From positions 135,741,889-135,805,888 of the forward strand of contig CANTUZ010000002.1 in the NCBI GenBank assembly GCA_947846985.1: a stretch of DNA of 64,000 nucleotides, read 5' to 3'. This document shows, in pieces, positions 27,201 to 39,356 of the stretch. Position 1 is the first letter of the stretch; each line of letters begins with the position of its first letter. The notes below the pieces were generated by a model. The model was given only the letters and a program-made list of their open reading frames with translations. It did no database searches and was not told the origin of the DNA. The position numbers and the translations under genes were made by a program. The stretch is from Fratercula arctica (Eukaryota > Chordata > Aves > Charadriiformes > Alcidae).

Positions 27201-30200
27201 CGTGCTGCAGAAGCTGTGAGCTTAGACACTGGGAAGTGCTGGCACTGGAGACCATCGTGAAGACCTTTTCTTCCTTCTCCGCTTAAATCTCTCTGTCCTA
27301 CCACCATTTTTCAAAGCCATAAAGTGAGCTGGACCTGAGAGCTGTTTTAGCTGAAACTAGTTAAACACTTTCACCTCATGTGATGTATACAACTAGGAGA
27401 TCTGGGGGCAGTAACAAACAGGTAGAGGAGGTGGAAACTACTGCATTGCTACAAGAAAAGGTTCTTGCAACTATGGTCTGAGTATTAGAATTCTGTGATT
27501 TATGTTATGGGATATACTTGGATCTTACATGCATGTCCCACTGCAAGTTTATTTATGCTAGAATTACACAGTGTTTTAAGTGGCCTTAGGGAATTACTAT
27601 ACCTCATTTGAGTGGATATCATGCAAGACTTAAGAAAAATCTGCACACTTAACACTTTCTCAAAAATTGCTGTTTAACCAGGAGACACACTTCTAGCAAT
27701 TCAAGCACCTTGTGGTACACAGTTAGAAGTACCTATACCCGAAATGGTATGTACTGGTTTCTTGTTTACCTAAGCGTTCTAGAGGGACAGTGGAAAAGAA
27801 AAACTGCATTAGAGCCAGAGGATTTCTCTCTAGCTATGTGTGAGAGGGGAAAAAAAATTAAAAATTGAGATGCTGTCAGTTGAGAATGGAGAGGACAGGT
27901 GGGAAAAAGTGTATTTGGAAACCTGGATAGACTAATGGTAACTTTGTCTTCTATTAAAAATGATATATTAGTGGGCTTCTTTGCCCTCTCTTCTCTCTTG
28001 CTATTAAATGTTGCAGTTTTCCAAATTAAGCATAATTGTCATGAATTCCCTTGAGGACTTGTTAGCAGCGACTTCTGTGTGTCAGATTTCTCTCTGCTGT
28101 ATTGCTAAATCAGATCTCTTATGAAAAAGCCTTTTAGATTTAGTTGTAGGAATAGTTTAGATTTAGTTTATGTTTAATAACGTGGTACTAGACCAGGTAG
28201 AGAAACATAGACTGCTGTCTCGCTGTAGCCAGAAGGCTTAAACAGGCAGGATTAAAGTAGGAGGCCAAGTTACTTACCTCTGTCCAGCTTTAATTTGTTT
28301 TCCGTTGCAGTGCTCTGTTTTTAAATAGGGCTTACATAGTTGTGAGAGAGCTTTGTATGAAGCGTGATAGCCACTATGCTTGTAGAAGGGTGAAATTCAC
28401 CTGAGAAGTTTCACAAGCTATTTTTAGTGAGGCTAAGCACAGTCTAATATCATGAGAGCATCCAAAGCTAGAACCATGAAGCCGATCCCAGTGATACTAT
28501 TTGTCCATCTCCGCTGAAAACAGTTCAGGCAATGGTGAGGTTCTCTGCGGGACCAAAGTTAGCAGCTGTGATGTTGGGGTGTTTTTGGCTTTTTGTCAAG
28601 GACTAAAACAGCTGATCTTAGTCTTCATCACCAACTTCAACTTGCATGTTTTTGTTTCGGTTCCCTTCCCCTGAGGCTCCTTTCCCACTTTATTCGTCCT
28701 CATTTTTTCTAGAACATACTTGTTGAAAACCTGTTTGCTGAATTAGCCACCGCAGAGTCAGCGGTCTCATTGAGACTGTGCTAGAGGAAGCTGGCCCTAG
28801 CTGTGTTGCTTAAATAACTTGCGAAAAGGCCTGGCAAATCAGCTAAGGAACTTTTGCTACTAACTCACGATCCTGTGTTCACTCAGTCTGAGTGAGATAT
28901 TCAGCTGTTCTAGGATGCTTGCGTCCTAACCAGGATCATTCTGAATCTCCATTTAAAAGGAAGAGATTTAAATGTACAGAAATCATTATTTATCATTGCT
29001 GTTATTGATAAGATGTAGTCCTGCTGTAAGTCTTGTGTAACTTGAATTCAAGATTTAGTTAAGTAATTAAGCGCTTTGAAGAATTGTATATTTGTGTCTT
29101 CTGTAACTGTGTTCTGGTCAGGTAAATACATTAGAGGTTTGTAATCTGTTGTTTTGGTTTGTTTTTTTTTTTTTTTTAATTAGATCACATGTATTAGTTT
29201 TAATTTATCTTTTTTCCTGACTATGATTTGATAAGTTTGTGCCAATTCTCACCTATTCCTAGTGATCTAACTAGAAGAGCACTGTATTTATCTTCTGCAT
29301 CAGTCTGAGAATTCTATTCAAGCATCTTCATTACTTTCTGTGGGAAATGACTCTGTGCAGTTACTGTTACATTTTGTAAAGTTCCGAGTTCTCAAGGAAT
29401 GGTAACTTTCATAATACACCACCTTTACAGGGACAGAATGGACAGAAGAAATACCAGATCAATCTTAAAAGTAGTTCAGGACCTATCCATGTGCTGCTTA
29501 TAAATAAAGAGTCAAACTCCTCCAAGCCCATGGTGTTTCCAGTTCCTCCGCCCGATGACCTTGCACAGCCCCCGACTCAACCTGCAGCTCCAGCGACTCC
29601 CCTTAAACCTGCTACAGCTCCTCAAAACCCACCAGAGCAGCATGACCTGAGCCAAGGACAAGAGTTACCGCAAACATCAGTTGAGGACACACCACCAGGT
29701 GGGGCCAGGGTTTTTCCTACCTCAGAGGGGTGAGGGAGGAAGGGAAACCAGAGGGAAAGAAGAAGCTGTTAGAGAAGGTGGTTGGTAAAGGAAAGATTAA
29801 GAATTTCCATAGCGTAGCAGCTGTCTGTTAAGAAACTACCCTGAGGGCTTACTGACAGCTCTCAGGAGGCTACAGAGAAGCCTCTTCCTCTTCTGAATGG
29901 TGAAACGGATTCTTCCCTTGTAGCTTATCATCTTATACCAAACAGGTTTTGGATGTGATCCTGTTAATTATTGTAAGGTGCTTCTCCAGAATGCAGCATG
30001 GAATGAAATTGACAGCCTCTGAAGGAGTATATGATTTGAACATGTACCTTTTAATGAGATGGGTAATTGTCCTGGTTTGAGGCAGGACAGAGGCACCAGT
30101 TCCAGATTTTGTGCCACAAGGCCTTCTTCCACATAGCCACAGAGAGAGACTGCCTGAATAGCAGGTATTTTTTTTTCATAATAATAGGAGGGTAATATGA

Positions 30201-32551
30201 AAGTACTTAAGAAAATGCTGTCAGTGTTGCAGACTGCATTTCTGAGGGGTCTTGAATAAGTTGCGCCTGTGACTTTGGAAGGGGGAGATTCCTCTCGCCT
30301 CATTCCAGACATTGGCCAAATTCTCCTCGAAAGACAGAGCCGGGTGCAGCCTTTCTGTGTTCCCTTTTACCGTAACAGACTTTACAACGTGCCTTTCTGC
30401 CTTTGTAGAGGGCAGCGTGCAGCAGGACAGTGCAGCCCCAGCAGCTCCTTACTCCAGCCTTCCAGAGTCGGTGTTGTACCCCAGCCTTTCAGGAGATGTC
30501 GCCCAAGCTACAGCTAGCTCCAATGACTACCAGGGCTTGCTGCCCCTGGATGTTAACTGTATCCTCAAGCCAAACTCGTTCGACATAGCAAAGATGGAGG
30601 AGCCCGCAGGTAGGAAGCAGTAGTTACTGTTTAAATGTTTTTATTCGTTTCCTGAGCCCTTGTTTGTGACCAAGCTACCGATGAGTTACACAGAGGGAAA
30701 GAGGCGCGCTTTCCCCACAGAGGAAATGGCAGGCCTTTGCTCATCTCCTAATGAAGCCACTCAGCCACCTAAGTAGCAAACTCACATTAAGCAAAATACA
30801 TTTTTCTGCCACCAAATAAGCTTCATATTTTACATGGCTCTAGGGTATAAGGGATCAGTGGGAGAAATACATCGGGAAAAGCTGAGGGATACGAAGACGA
30901 ATATACTTCATGTGTACATGGCGCGCTATCTCCACAGCTCCAACACTGCATGAGCCATGCCGCACTTTGCAATTCAGTGTTTTAATGCAGAGAATGTGTG
31001 TTGACTTCCATAAACACATGGTCCTGTCTGTCCTTCACAGGAAATATCAGTGGGGATATTATTGATGAACTCATGTCTTCTGACGGTAAGTATTTAGCAT
31101 CTTTACTTTTCTAAAAATCACAAGTAGCAGCGTGGGTTTGCGTGAACAGCACTCTTGGTAGGTGTCTGTTAAATCCGATGCCAAGAGTCAGTATGAAACT
31201 ATTTCTTTCCCCTGTACTGCCCTCCTCTACCTTTATCATTCTTGTCTTTGCTCCCCTTTCCATTTCCTGCAACAGTTTTATTTAACAATCAAAATATGAA
31301 AGGCTTAATCCAGCAAGCACTTACATGCATGAGTAACCCACCAGTCCTTAATTCAGGAACAAAGAAAGAACAGCCTGATGACTAGAGTGCTGCCTTAAAA
31401 AAAAAAAAAAAAAAAATAAAAAAATGTGGTTTAATTCTGTTCTGCCTCAGGTTTCCTGCAGAAGCTTTGAGTAAACATTTCAGAACATATTTACATGCCT
31501 GCACGCAGACTGATCCATGGCCAGCTGTGGTACACTAACAGTCAAACATCACCCATTTCTGTTCTTGCACCTCGCTGGCCCCAAGTGCAGAACTGAACCA
31601 CAGCTTGTAAATTCACATGCTCCCTGCCTCTCTGCTCCATCTCGCTAAGGTGCCAGGCAAAGAGGTGAACTCAGCTGGCGTTGTTCCTCTTGCCCTGTCA
31701 ATATGCTGCCTCTGCTCATATCTGCCCTTCAAGCAAACAACCTCAGGGCTCCTCCAGAAAGAACCATGTAATTATAAGCTCCGAGGGGCAAGATGGGATT
31801 ATGTGAACGTGCCAATACATGGCTAAAATGGAAATGGTGTCCACGCTTAGAGCAGGTACAACACGCCCAGCTCATCTGCACCAGGTTAGTGTTCCTGAGG
31901 GTGCAGCATGAGCCCTGAGGCTGCTCCTGTGTTCCTTTCCCAAAGACAGCTTCAAGTCCACGTTTGAAACGCAGTGCACAGAGAAACTGCTAGCCTCCAT
32001 TTTTCATCTGTAAAACAGGGATAACTGGTAAATTCCTTACTTAAAACTATGACTATTTGAACGCTGATATATGCAATACCGTAACAAGACAAAGGAATAC
32101 AAATATAAATGATGGCTTTCTGATAAAAGTTTCAAAAGCTGCTCAGGAGCTCCTTTGCTGCAGAAGGAGAAATTAAGTTGCTATTCCACAGCTATCACTC
32201 CATTCCAGCAAGTTCACTTAAAATACTAAGCAAAAAAAGGTAGATGTGTCACTTACTGCCTTAGTTTGAAGGCAATAGGGGTATTCACAGTATGTATTCT
32301 TGCATGCTTGTCAGATTATCAAGACTGTTTTAATTATTAAGACTAACCCTGATACTTGTGATGACAAACATACTGGATTATGAGATAGGGCTGATGTTCC
32401 AGAAGTGTTTTAATTTAAACTAAACTATTCCTGCTTTACAGTTTTTCCTCTCTTACGACTCTCTCCTACTCCCGGAGATGACTACAACTTTAACCTGGAT
32501 GATAATGAAGGAGTCTGTGATCTCTTTGATGTGCAGATACTAAATTATTAG
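17834..32551 (+). CDS. E2F5: Transcription factor E2F5 (9 coding exons, 380 aa)
   Basis: Complete gene. Exons: 17834-17971, 24023-24132, 24816-24977, 26220-26263, 27682-27746, 29431-29698, 30409-30609, 31041-31085 and 32442-32551 (stop TAG 32549-32551). The phase is continuous. All introns are GT-AG except the third, which is AT-AC. The start ATG has G at -3 and +4, and the first residues (MAAAAEAV then a glycine run) lead into [20 protein letters not shown], the start of the winged-helix domain. RRIYD, the DNA-contact motif of E2F proteins, is at residues 57-61. A leucine-zipper/marked-box dimerisation region follows (about 92-175), then a Pro/Ala-rich linker. The C-terminus [16 protein letters not shown] is the pocket-protein-binding transactivation segment. 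E2F5 pairs with DP proteins and represses cell-cycle genes with p130/p107 (family knowledge). Exon 7 adds a 67-residue stretch that I do not recall in human E2F5. Confidence 0.97.
18265..18287 (+). repeat. Poly-T tract (23 T)
   Basis: A simple T run directly after a GGTTT-rich stretch (about 18233-18260) in E2F5 intron 1. It is low complexity only. Confidence 0.8.
21033..21047 (+). repeat. Short (GT)n microsatellite
   Basis: About seven GT units in E2F5 intron 1, just 3' of a T-rich tract. Short enough to be of little consequence. Confidence 0.75.
23240..23930 (-). other. GC-rich block with overlapping minus-strand open frames in E2F5 intron 1
   Basis: The end of intron 1 carries about 700 bases with clearly higher GC and CpG content than its flanks. 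The minus strand has long overlapping open frames at 23704-23889, 23483-23803 and 23322-23660. The last two could join through a frameshift near 23655. I recognise no protein family in any of them. It may be a decayed retrocopy, an old mobile-element fragment, or an intronic regulatory element just upstream of exon 2. Confidence 0.3.
24978..26219 (+). other. E2F5: U12-type AT-AC intron of E2F5 (intron 3)
   Basis: The intron starts with ATATCCTTTT at 24978, a perfect U12 5' splice site. It ends in AC at 26218-26219, with a TTCCTTGAC branch-site match at 26202-26210. The predicted branch adenosine at 26209 is 11 bases before the exon, within the U12 range. Joining CA (24976-24977) to G (26220) restores the codons for [15 protein letters not shown], the conserved E2F5 sequence. 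Reading through instead meets a stop at 24991-24993. No GT donor nearby works. Minor-class introns at this position are known in E2F genes. Confidence 0.93.
25625..25850 (+). repeat. Divergent CR1-like LINE fragment
   Basis: A degraded CR1 3' region in plus orientation within the AT-AC intron. TTAGACATTAGGAGAAGCTT, CACTGGAACTGACC, CAGGGAGGTGGTGGAAT and AAGTCCCCTCTGGCAG match the order of conserved CR1 3' blocks with many differences. It is more diverged than the other copies in the window, which suggests an older subfamily. A 96-codon open frame across it is a by-product of the repeat, not a gene. Confidence 0.65.
31397..31416 (+). repeat. Poly-A tract (20 A)
   Basis: An A run in E2F5 intron 8, followed by TAAAAAAAT. 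Low complexity, possibly the tail of an unrecognised retro-insertion. Confidence 0.7.
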
Positions 32552-33149
32552 ATATTGTGTCAACCGGACTACTTATCTACCTCTAACTATAACATTCTAG
32601 ACTTCTTCATAACCTAAGTATTTGAATAATGAATGTATAACTTCTTAGTTCACTGACTCTGGGAGTATATTTCCTTTTGCTTCCTTTAACTACTTCACAA
32701 AACAAATTCAACAACCAGAAAAAAGGGCTTTTATCAGAAGTTCTGGCACGTTTTTTCACCTGAGTGTCCTCTGTATAATCTATTTGGAGTTTTCTTTAGT
32801 AAGGAAAGTGAAAATGCTTTATAGCCTTTTCATCATTTAAAAAAAAAAAGATTAGGCTTCTTGCTCACAGTTAACAGCATTTTCTTTGAACCTTTACTGC
32901 CGAGAAGCTTTCTGGGTTTTTTTAACCTTTTAATCAATTTTGAAGCTTTCACTGCCAACTGAAAAGTGAAGGATATCAACTTGAGTTATGCTAAACTGTT
33001 TCAGTGAACCAATTTTGTGAAGTGCCTTCTGTTTTAGCACTTTAAGTTTCTCACACTGACTTCTGACATTCCACTTTCCTAGATGATAGGAAAGGTCTGT
33101 TTGTAGTTTGTATTAAAGTGTGCCAATACTTGTATATTAACAAGATTTT

Positions 33150-33155
33150 TTTAAT
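33150..33155 (-). terminator. RBIS: Candidate poly(A) signal of RBIS (ATTAAA)
   Basis: TTTAAT on the plus strand reads ATTAAA on the minus strand, 73 bases beyond the RBIS stop codon. It shares three bases with the E2F5 signal at 33153-33158. No minus-strand AATAAA occurs between here and about 32560. A second ATTAAA at 32929-32934 is the next alternative and would extend RBIS deeper into the E2F5 3' UTR. Confidence 0.5.
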
Positions 33156-33158
33156 AAA
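33153..33158 (+). terminator. E2F5: Poly(A) signal of E2F5 (AATAAA)
   Basis: A canonical hexamer about 600 bases past the E2F5 stop codon. It is the first good signal in the 3' UTR and is followed by T-rich sequence. It implies cleavage at roughly 33170-33190, before the RBIS stop codon at 33228-33230. Confidence 0.75.
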
Positions 33159-33227
33159 ATTGTACAAACAAAGCCATCAGTATTTTTGATCTTCATTTCT
33201 TGCAATCCCTTCGTTGTCCATTATGCA

Positions 33228-36200
33228 TTACAATTGCGCTAATAGGCTTGTGGCAGCATCCACGTTTGCTGGTTTCTCTTCCAGATGTGCGGAAACCTGA
33301 AAGAAGTGAGTTACAGTTTAAAGTAGAAAGTAGTATCTCTTTACTCTGCTTGAAAAACAAACCTAATAAATACCTGTAATCTAGAATATTAGTTTATATA
33401 TTTAATTTAGACTAATTTTGCAGTCATAATTCAACGATTTGGGGGATTACAAAATCACTAAACTTGACAGATAAGCAGCCACTACTTTATGCTGCAGAAG
33501 AAAGACAAAGCATCATGCCAGTAACATTTCCTTTTTCCCTCAGCCTCTCCTTAAGGTATTTGACACTTGTTCTGGTGCTCCCAGACATACAGAAACTTGA
33601 TCACCCCAGGCACAGTAAATAAAACTCAACTCATGTCCACTTCTCCCACCTCCCTCTACTTCCCCCAACAGTCAGGATGGATTTATCTGTACTTTGTCCC
33701 AGCCCACTACTTTCTCTCTCCCCCAGACCGTGCCCAGTATATCAGGAGAAGTATAGAGCTTATACGGAGGAGCTTGTCTGCAATTAAATTCTGTGAATTA
33801 TTTCTTGCTCAAGACTGCATGTAGCCCTGTTTAATAAACTAGACAAAGGAAGACGAGTGAAACACTGTCTTGAACTCTTCAGCGCTACAGGCAAGAGCTC
33901 CAGTATAGAAATTGCTGTTTCAGATGTTGGTACTTCTGATGAGGCAATATGAAGTCTTAGGAATTGGGAACAGAAAGAGGCAGAGCTGTTTGGTTCAAAG
34001 CACTATCAGGTGCTTCAGGTGGGGAACAGCAAGGTTCACCCTTATTTTCCATGTCTATTCATGTTGAGCATAAGTCTCAAATCAAGGGACTGGAGCTGGA
34101 ATTAACTTTAAAAAAAATAAATAGAACATAATTTAAAAATATGTTTTGGAAGCATGCTCCAGCTTGGCTGTCCACCCTCTTCTCTCTTGACTTTAGTAGT
34201 TATATAGTGCTTGAATATGCTAACCAGATTTCAACATTACCACACAACTGAAATTAATAAAGCTGGGTTTAAAGCTTTAAAGCAACTGCATGAATTACCT
34301 GCAGTCTTAGAGACAGAATATAATGCTTTAAACATGCATTTTCCTTTCATTTACCTCCTCAAATTTTTACAAAGGGAAATTACCTCATGACTCTTCTGAG
34401 GTTCTGCTGCAGTGCTTTTTGGTAGCTGCTGTACTTCTTTCTGAACTTCAGCAAATGCTTTATTTATTGCACTAACTTTCTCAGCATTTCTAATGTTTAT
34501 CTGGGAGGGGAAAAAAAATACACACATTAGTATTTTTAACTGAAATTCCATTGGCATGTGAAATCGCACCATTTTTGTACAACTATTATACAGCCAGTGT
34601 TATATGCATATCTTCCAAAATTGCTTTTTAGTAGGTATTAAACTTGAGTTTATCAGTTACTTAATTATATCATCTAGTCATGTACTACTAATGTTCTAAT
34701 AAATTGGAAATTATGAAAGCAATTAAGTTTGTACTATTGGAACAGGAGCCCAGAAACTGAACACAGAGAAAACAAAAGCCAGGCTGCGGACAGGCCCTGC
34801 TATCTCACCCTCAGCTTCTCTTAGCTGGAATGGAGTTCCAGGAAGGGCTCCTTCCTTCATTTGTAAATGATCTTACCATTTTGAATTTCTTCCAGTAGCT
34901 TGCCTTTCAGCATCACACCTTGCATCCCTATTTGTTCATACTGTAGGTCTGGCCAACAACATCTATCAAATTTTGCTATGGTATTTAAAGAAACATCTGT
35001 GGCTGCAGCAGACCAGGAAGCGTATCTGGTCCCTGAACACCGCAGCCTCACTTACTAGCCCAAGCCTACCTTCATAAGTTATTTCAGCAATGATACTTGC
35101 TTTCAAAGGAGAAGAGCTAAGACATAGATGCGTGCTGTGCTCTGGGGACAATAATCTGTCAGAGGAGCAAGGTGGATGCACGGGGCCATCAACTCTTTCA
35201 CCACTGCAGCAAATTAAAATTCAGCTGATCCCAGCCCTAGCACCTGTTGCTTGTGAAGCACCACGTTTGGAAGAGGATCATAGCCAGATAATGGTATATT
35301 ACATTGCAAATGTTCCAGAAGCACACTCGTACTTCTTCAGGCAACCCCAAATTTCAGGATACCTACTGCTGTTCCAAAGGCTATCCCTGTAATTCACCTC
35401 TCAGCAATTTACATAAGCAGAAGCAAAATGTGCACTGTTACACGTATTCATTTTGCTTTCAAAGCTTCCATAATTTCACAGTGTGTGTACATTAACAATA
35501 ATTCCATTTATTCTGCGCGAGTGACCAAGAGAACCAGTACTAAGAAAGCAGTAGCAAGAGGCTGATAAGAAAAGCCTATTCAGATTAGCAGTTCATAATA
35601 ACCTGGATGGTGACTCCAGAAACACGGACTCAGCTCCTAGCTCAAATCAGAGCGGATGAGACAGTGGGCAATGGAATTTACAAACAGCTCAGGTTTCCCA
35701 TCACAGCTTGTTACCATTTTCCAGCTTCACAGGGGTGCTGAAAGGATCCAGTCAGTTTTAATACCTGATATCCTCAGCTACTCTGGCAGGAGTCCTCCAT
35801 AAAAAGAGGCTCTGTAGCTAGCATGTGTATCTATATCAAAAGTTGTTTGAATAGTTATAATGAGCTTTTATCTATTAGAGAATAAGCCTATTTTAACGAT
35901 TTTTTTTATCATTTTCCTATACTGCTTAATGATAAGTAAATCCCCAAAGGCTTAATGAATTAAAGAATATGGCTTCAAACACACAGAATAAAATTTTACT
36001 CCTAATAAGCTACTGAATATGTTTTTAAACCTGTTTCTCCCTTTATTATACAGAACCCTCTAGACTAAGTGGAGATGTGACGCCAGCAATATGAAATTGT
36101 TTTGGGGCTCCCTGTTTATTTCCAAATTTATTTTTGTTATGTTCCTGTCTGTCTACCAGATGAACTTGTCAAGTGGCTTTAGCTTCCAGGAGAAATCTGA

Positions 36201-38164
36201 AAGGGCCTTTTTTCAGAGCTGGTATTTAACTCTGTTTGCCCAGCGGATTGCAACTAAATCTAATGGAAACAATACGCCACTAACTTTCTGCTTTTATTAT
36301 CAGATGTTATTCTAGACTCTCAGCAGATCACACAGCTCAGGCTGAAGGCAGTGTTTAAGAAGATACCGTATAATGACTTGCCGCTACCAAAAGGAAAACT
36401 CTTGCTTAGATACCCCCATCCCTCTTCCCCTGCATCGCTCCCTGCCACACGACCCGCTCCCTTCCTCCTCTGGGCTGTGGTGCTCTCCAGACACAAAAAT
36501 GGCAGAATATTATTTTTGCTTGTTTACTTTTCCATTGCTTTAGAAGGGTCTGCGGTGCATCCCAGCCCATCTAAGGTGTTAGAAGAGGGAAAAGAGGAAT
36601 TAAGAATAAAACAGAAGGCAGTGTGTGCTCTTAGATCTGTTCAGTGCATCTGACTGACACAGTTTTACTTGACCGCTGAGACAAATAAACAGCTTCTGCA
36701 TCAGAAAAGGCTCCATCCTTTCTTCCCCTCAAAAAAGTTTCTCTTTACATTCACTCATAATTAAGTTTGTTCAACTCATCAACCCAGCAGAAAAAAAATG
36801 CAAAACACATTTTTAATTGCTTTTGCTGATAATTTAGCAAGTTGAATCACCTAGTATGTGATGAGTTCCCGGGCCAGCATCAAGGTGAGCTGTGGGAACA
36901 CAGCCCGGAGCCTGGTAAGGGGAGCTGAGGCTGGGAAGATGATGGAAAGAAGCAGGACTTCCCCTCACAGCATCTGTGCCTAGTGGTTTGGATCAAGCCA
37001 TTTTGTTAAACCGTACCCTCAATTACGCCATCAGTGATGCTGCAAGCGTTGCCTAGAAAAACGTAAGCTCATTAAACAACTAATGTCTTTTGCACCCCAT
37101 TCCCCAGGACACACAGAGTTGCTATCCCATACTCGGCACTGGTGAGGCCCTACCTTGAGTACTGTGGGGCCCCTCACTACAAGAAAGACACTGAGATGCT
37201 GCAGCAAGTCCAGAGAAGGGCAATGAGGCTGGTGAGGGGTCTGGAGCACAAGTCTTATGGGGAGCAGCTGAGGGAGCTGGGGTTGTTTAGCCTGGAGAAA
37301 AGGAGGCTGAGGGGAGACTTTATCACTCTCTACAGCTACCAGAAGGGAGGTTGTAGAGAGGTGGGGGTCGGTCTCTTCCCCCGAGTAACAGACGATAGGA
37401 CAAGAGGAAATGGCCTCAAGTTGCTCGAGGGAATGTTTAGATTGGATATTAGGAAAAATTTCTTCATTGAAAAAACTGGAACAGGCTGCCCAGGGAAGTG
37501 GTGGAATCGTCATCCCTGGAGCTATTTAAATGACAGGTAGACGTGGTGCTGAGGGACAAGGTTTAGTGATGGTTCTTGTCAGAGTTAGGTTGATGGTTGG
37601 ACTCGATGATCTGAAAGGTCCCTTCCAACCTAGGCAATTCTATGATTCTATTCTATTGGGTATTTTCTAAATGCATGCCCCTCAAGCAGAACAGCTTTTA
37701 AGTCTCATGTGGTGGATGCTTGCAGATCAGTCAAATAAGCGTTTTGTGCCTTTCTTTTTGAAGATGATGACATCAACATATAAACCAAATCTTCAGGTGG
37801 AAATCATCTACTTCGCGATCTCGTACCCAGAAGAATGCTGTCCATAAAACCGCTCTGGGCACTCCCTCGCTCACTAGCGTTTCCCCCGCCCCGCAGAGGC
37901 GGCACAAGAGGAGGAAAGGCCGCACCAGCCCGGCCCGCCGCCCCGCCGTGGGGCCTACGGGCGACGCGGCCGGGCTGCGGCCTTCCCCCCGCCGGGGAAG
38001 CCACTTCTCCCCCCCCCCCGCCCCGCCGCCCCGGCACCGCTCACCTGCTTCAGCCCTGAGGTGACGGGCCGCGCCTTCCCCTTGGCCTTGGCCTTGACGG
38101 CGCCGCTGCGGGCGATGCTGAAGACACTCACCGCCTTCGCCGACCGCGACCGGCTCTTCCCCAT
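33228..38164 (-). CDS. RBIS: Ribosome biogenesis factor RBIS / C8orf59 (3 exons, 101 aa)
   Basis: Complete minus-strand gene. In transcription order the exons are 38164-38045 (40 codons), 34500-34384 (39 codons) and 33296-33228 (22 codons plus TAA). All introns are GT-AG in phase 0. The protein starts [15 protein letters not shown], has a Lys/Arg-rich N-terminal third ([14 protein letters not shown]), then a helical stretch [20 protein letters not shown], and ends [10 protein letters not shown]. Length and layout match human C8orf59 (100 aa) as I recall it, including the AKPVT, NKAF and VDEAT-like motifs. RBIS is a small basic nucleolar protein that takes part in pre-60S ribosome maturation (family knowledge). 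It converges with E2F5 and diverges from CA13. Intron 1 carries a CR1 copy (about 37125-37659). Confidence 0.95.
37125..37659 (+). repeat. CR1 LINE 3' end
   Basis: A well-preserved CR1 3' portion in plus orientation, inside RBIS intron 1 and opposite to that gene. It begins in the end of the reverse-transcriptase frame (GTGAGGCCCTACCTTGAGTA at 37142-37161), includes AGGCTGCCCAGGGAAGTGGTGG, and ends GGTCCCTTCCAACC with a TTCTATGATTCTATTCTATT tail. The 132-codon open frame at 37142-37540 is the remnant of the CR1 coding region, not a host gene. Confidence 0.93.
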
Positions 38165-38179
38165 GGCGGCGGCGGCGGC

Positions 38180-38187
38180 TGACGTCA
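38180..38187. promoter_or_regulatory. RBIS: Consensus cAMP response element (TGACGTCA)
   Basis: A perfect palindromic CRE ends 16 bases before the RBIS start codon on the minus strand, in its 5' UTR or core promoter. It is a binding site for CREB/ATF proteins (established). A half-site (GACGTCAT) lies about 200 bases further upstream, at 38379-38386. Whether it drives RBIS, CA13 or both is not visible. Confidence 0.6.
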
Positions 38188-39356
38188 CACCCGCGCGCCG
38201 GGGAGGCCTCCAATCCCCCCCCAGCTCTGTCGTCGGGCGCGGGGCCGCGCGCGGCCGGCAGGGGGCGCTGCGGCCCCCGGGAGCTGGAGGGGACACGGCG
38301 GGGGGGGGCGGGATGTGGATGATAAAGTCAGGCCAGACCCAAACTTTGCAGTCTTCAAGTGCAAGTTTTTCCGTCTGGACGTCATTATTGCGTAATAGCG
38401 CGCACACAGGCCTCAGACTGCGCTCAACCAGAACGGCTGCAGTGCCTTCATTTAAACGGTGGCGTGCGGCTTTATGCAGCTGGTAGCTATAGCTAATTAA
38501 AATACGTACCTAAAGGGCTTTTTGTAGTAACAAAATAATGAAAAAAACCCCTGTGTATTTATGCATTAGGGATTGGTTGGGGTGTGCCCCTTCCCAGTGA
38601 CCTGCTGAAGGTTTTTTTTAATAAAATATTTTAATAGTATAAAAATACTGAAAATATAAAACAGCCGAAACGCTTTGGGGATCTAAAAACGCCGTTAACG
38701 CTCCAGCCGCTGGCTGAGAGGCTCAGGGGAGAAGTGCGTTATTTCCAGCTGCTGCTCTGATCACCGCTGGCCGCCGCCGAGTGAACGGCCACGGTGAGAA
38801 AACGCGGGCCGGCCAGTCTCTGAGACACGGGGGTTTTAAAAAAAAAAAAAAAATTAAAAAATTACGAGTGGGTTGTAGGAAACCCTTCTGCCTTGTGGAC
38901 GCCGCCCGTAAAAGGTGAATCTTTCTACGGCCGGTTCCAAAATTCCAAAGGGAATTGTGCAGCGGGGGCCGGGCAGCGGTGCCTCCTGTGCTTGCCTTGC
39001 GGGGGGCGGGGGGTAACCCCGGGAACGGACACTTATTTCCCCGTCTCTCTTTGCCGCCCCACTGACGGCACTCGCGGCAAGGTGGGTGGCTGTCGGGGAG
39101 GGGGATTAACTCTGTCGCAGCGGTCCCCTGTGCCGCTGCCCCCCGGCCGCCCCGACGTCGCGGCGCTGCGGGGAGCTGGGCGGCGGAGGGCGGTGAGGGG
39201 TGGGGGAGGAGAACCCACAGGGATGGGCCGGGGGGCCGGGCCGGGGCCGGGCTGGGCGGGCGGGGAGCGCTGGAGGTTCCTTATCGGCGCCCGAGCATCG
39301 GGGCGTCGCCGCCCGTCGCCTTCAAAGCGGGCGGCGGTGACGGTGCGGCCGCCTCT

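Noticed and set aside
37142..37540. 132-codon plus-strand frame in RBIS intron 1
   Set aside because: It is the 3' end of the CR1 reverse-transcriptase frame in a repeat copy, not a host gene.
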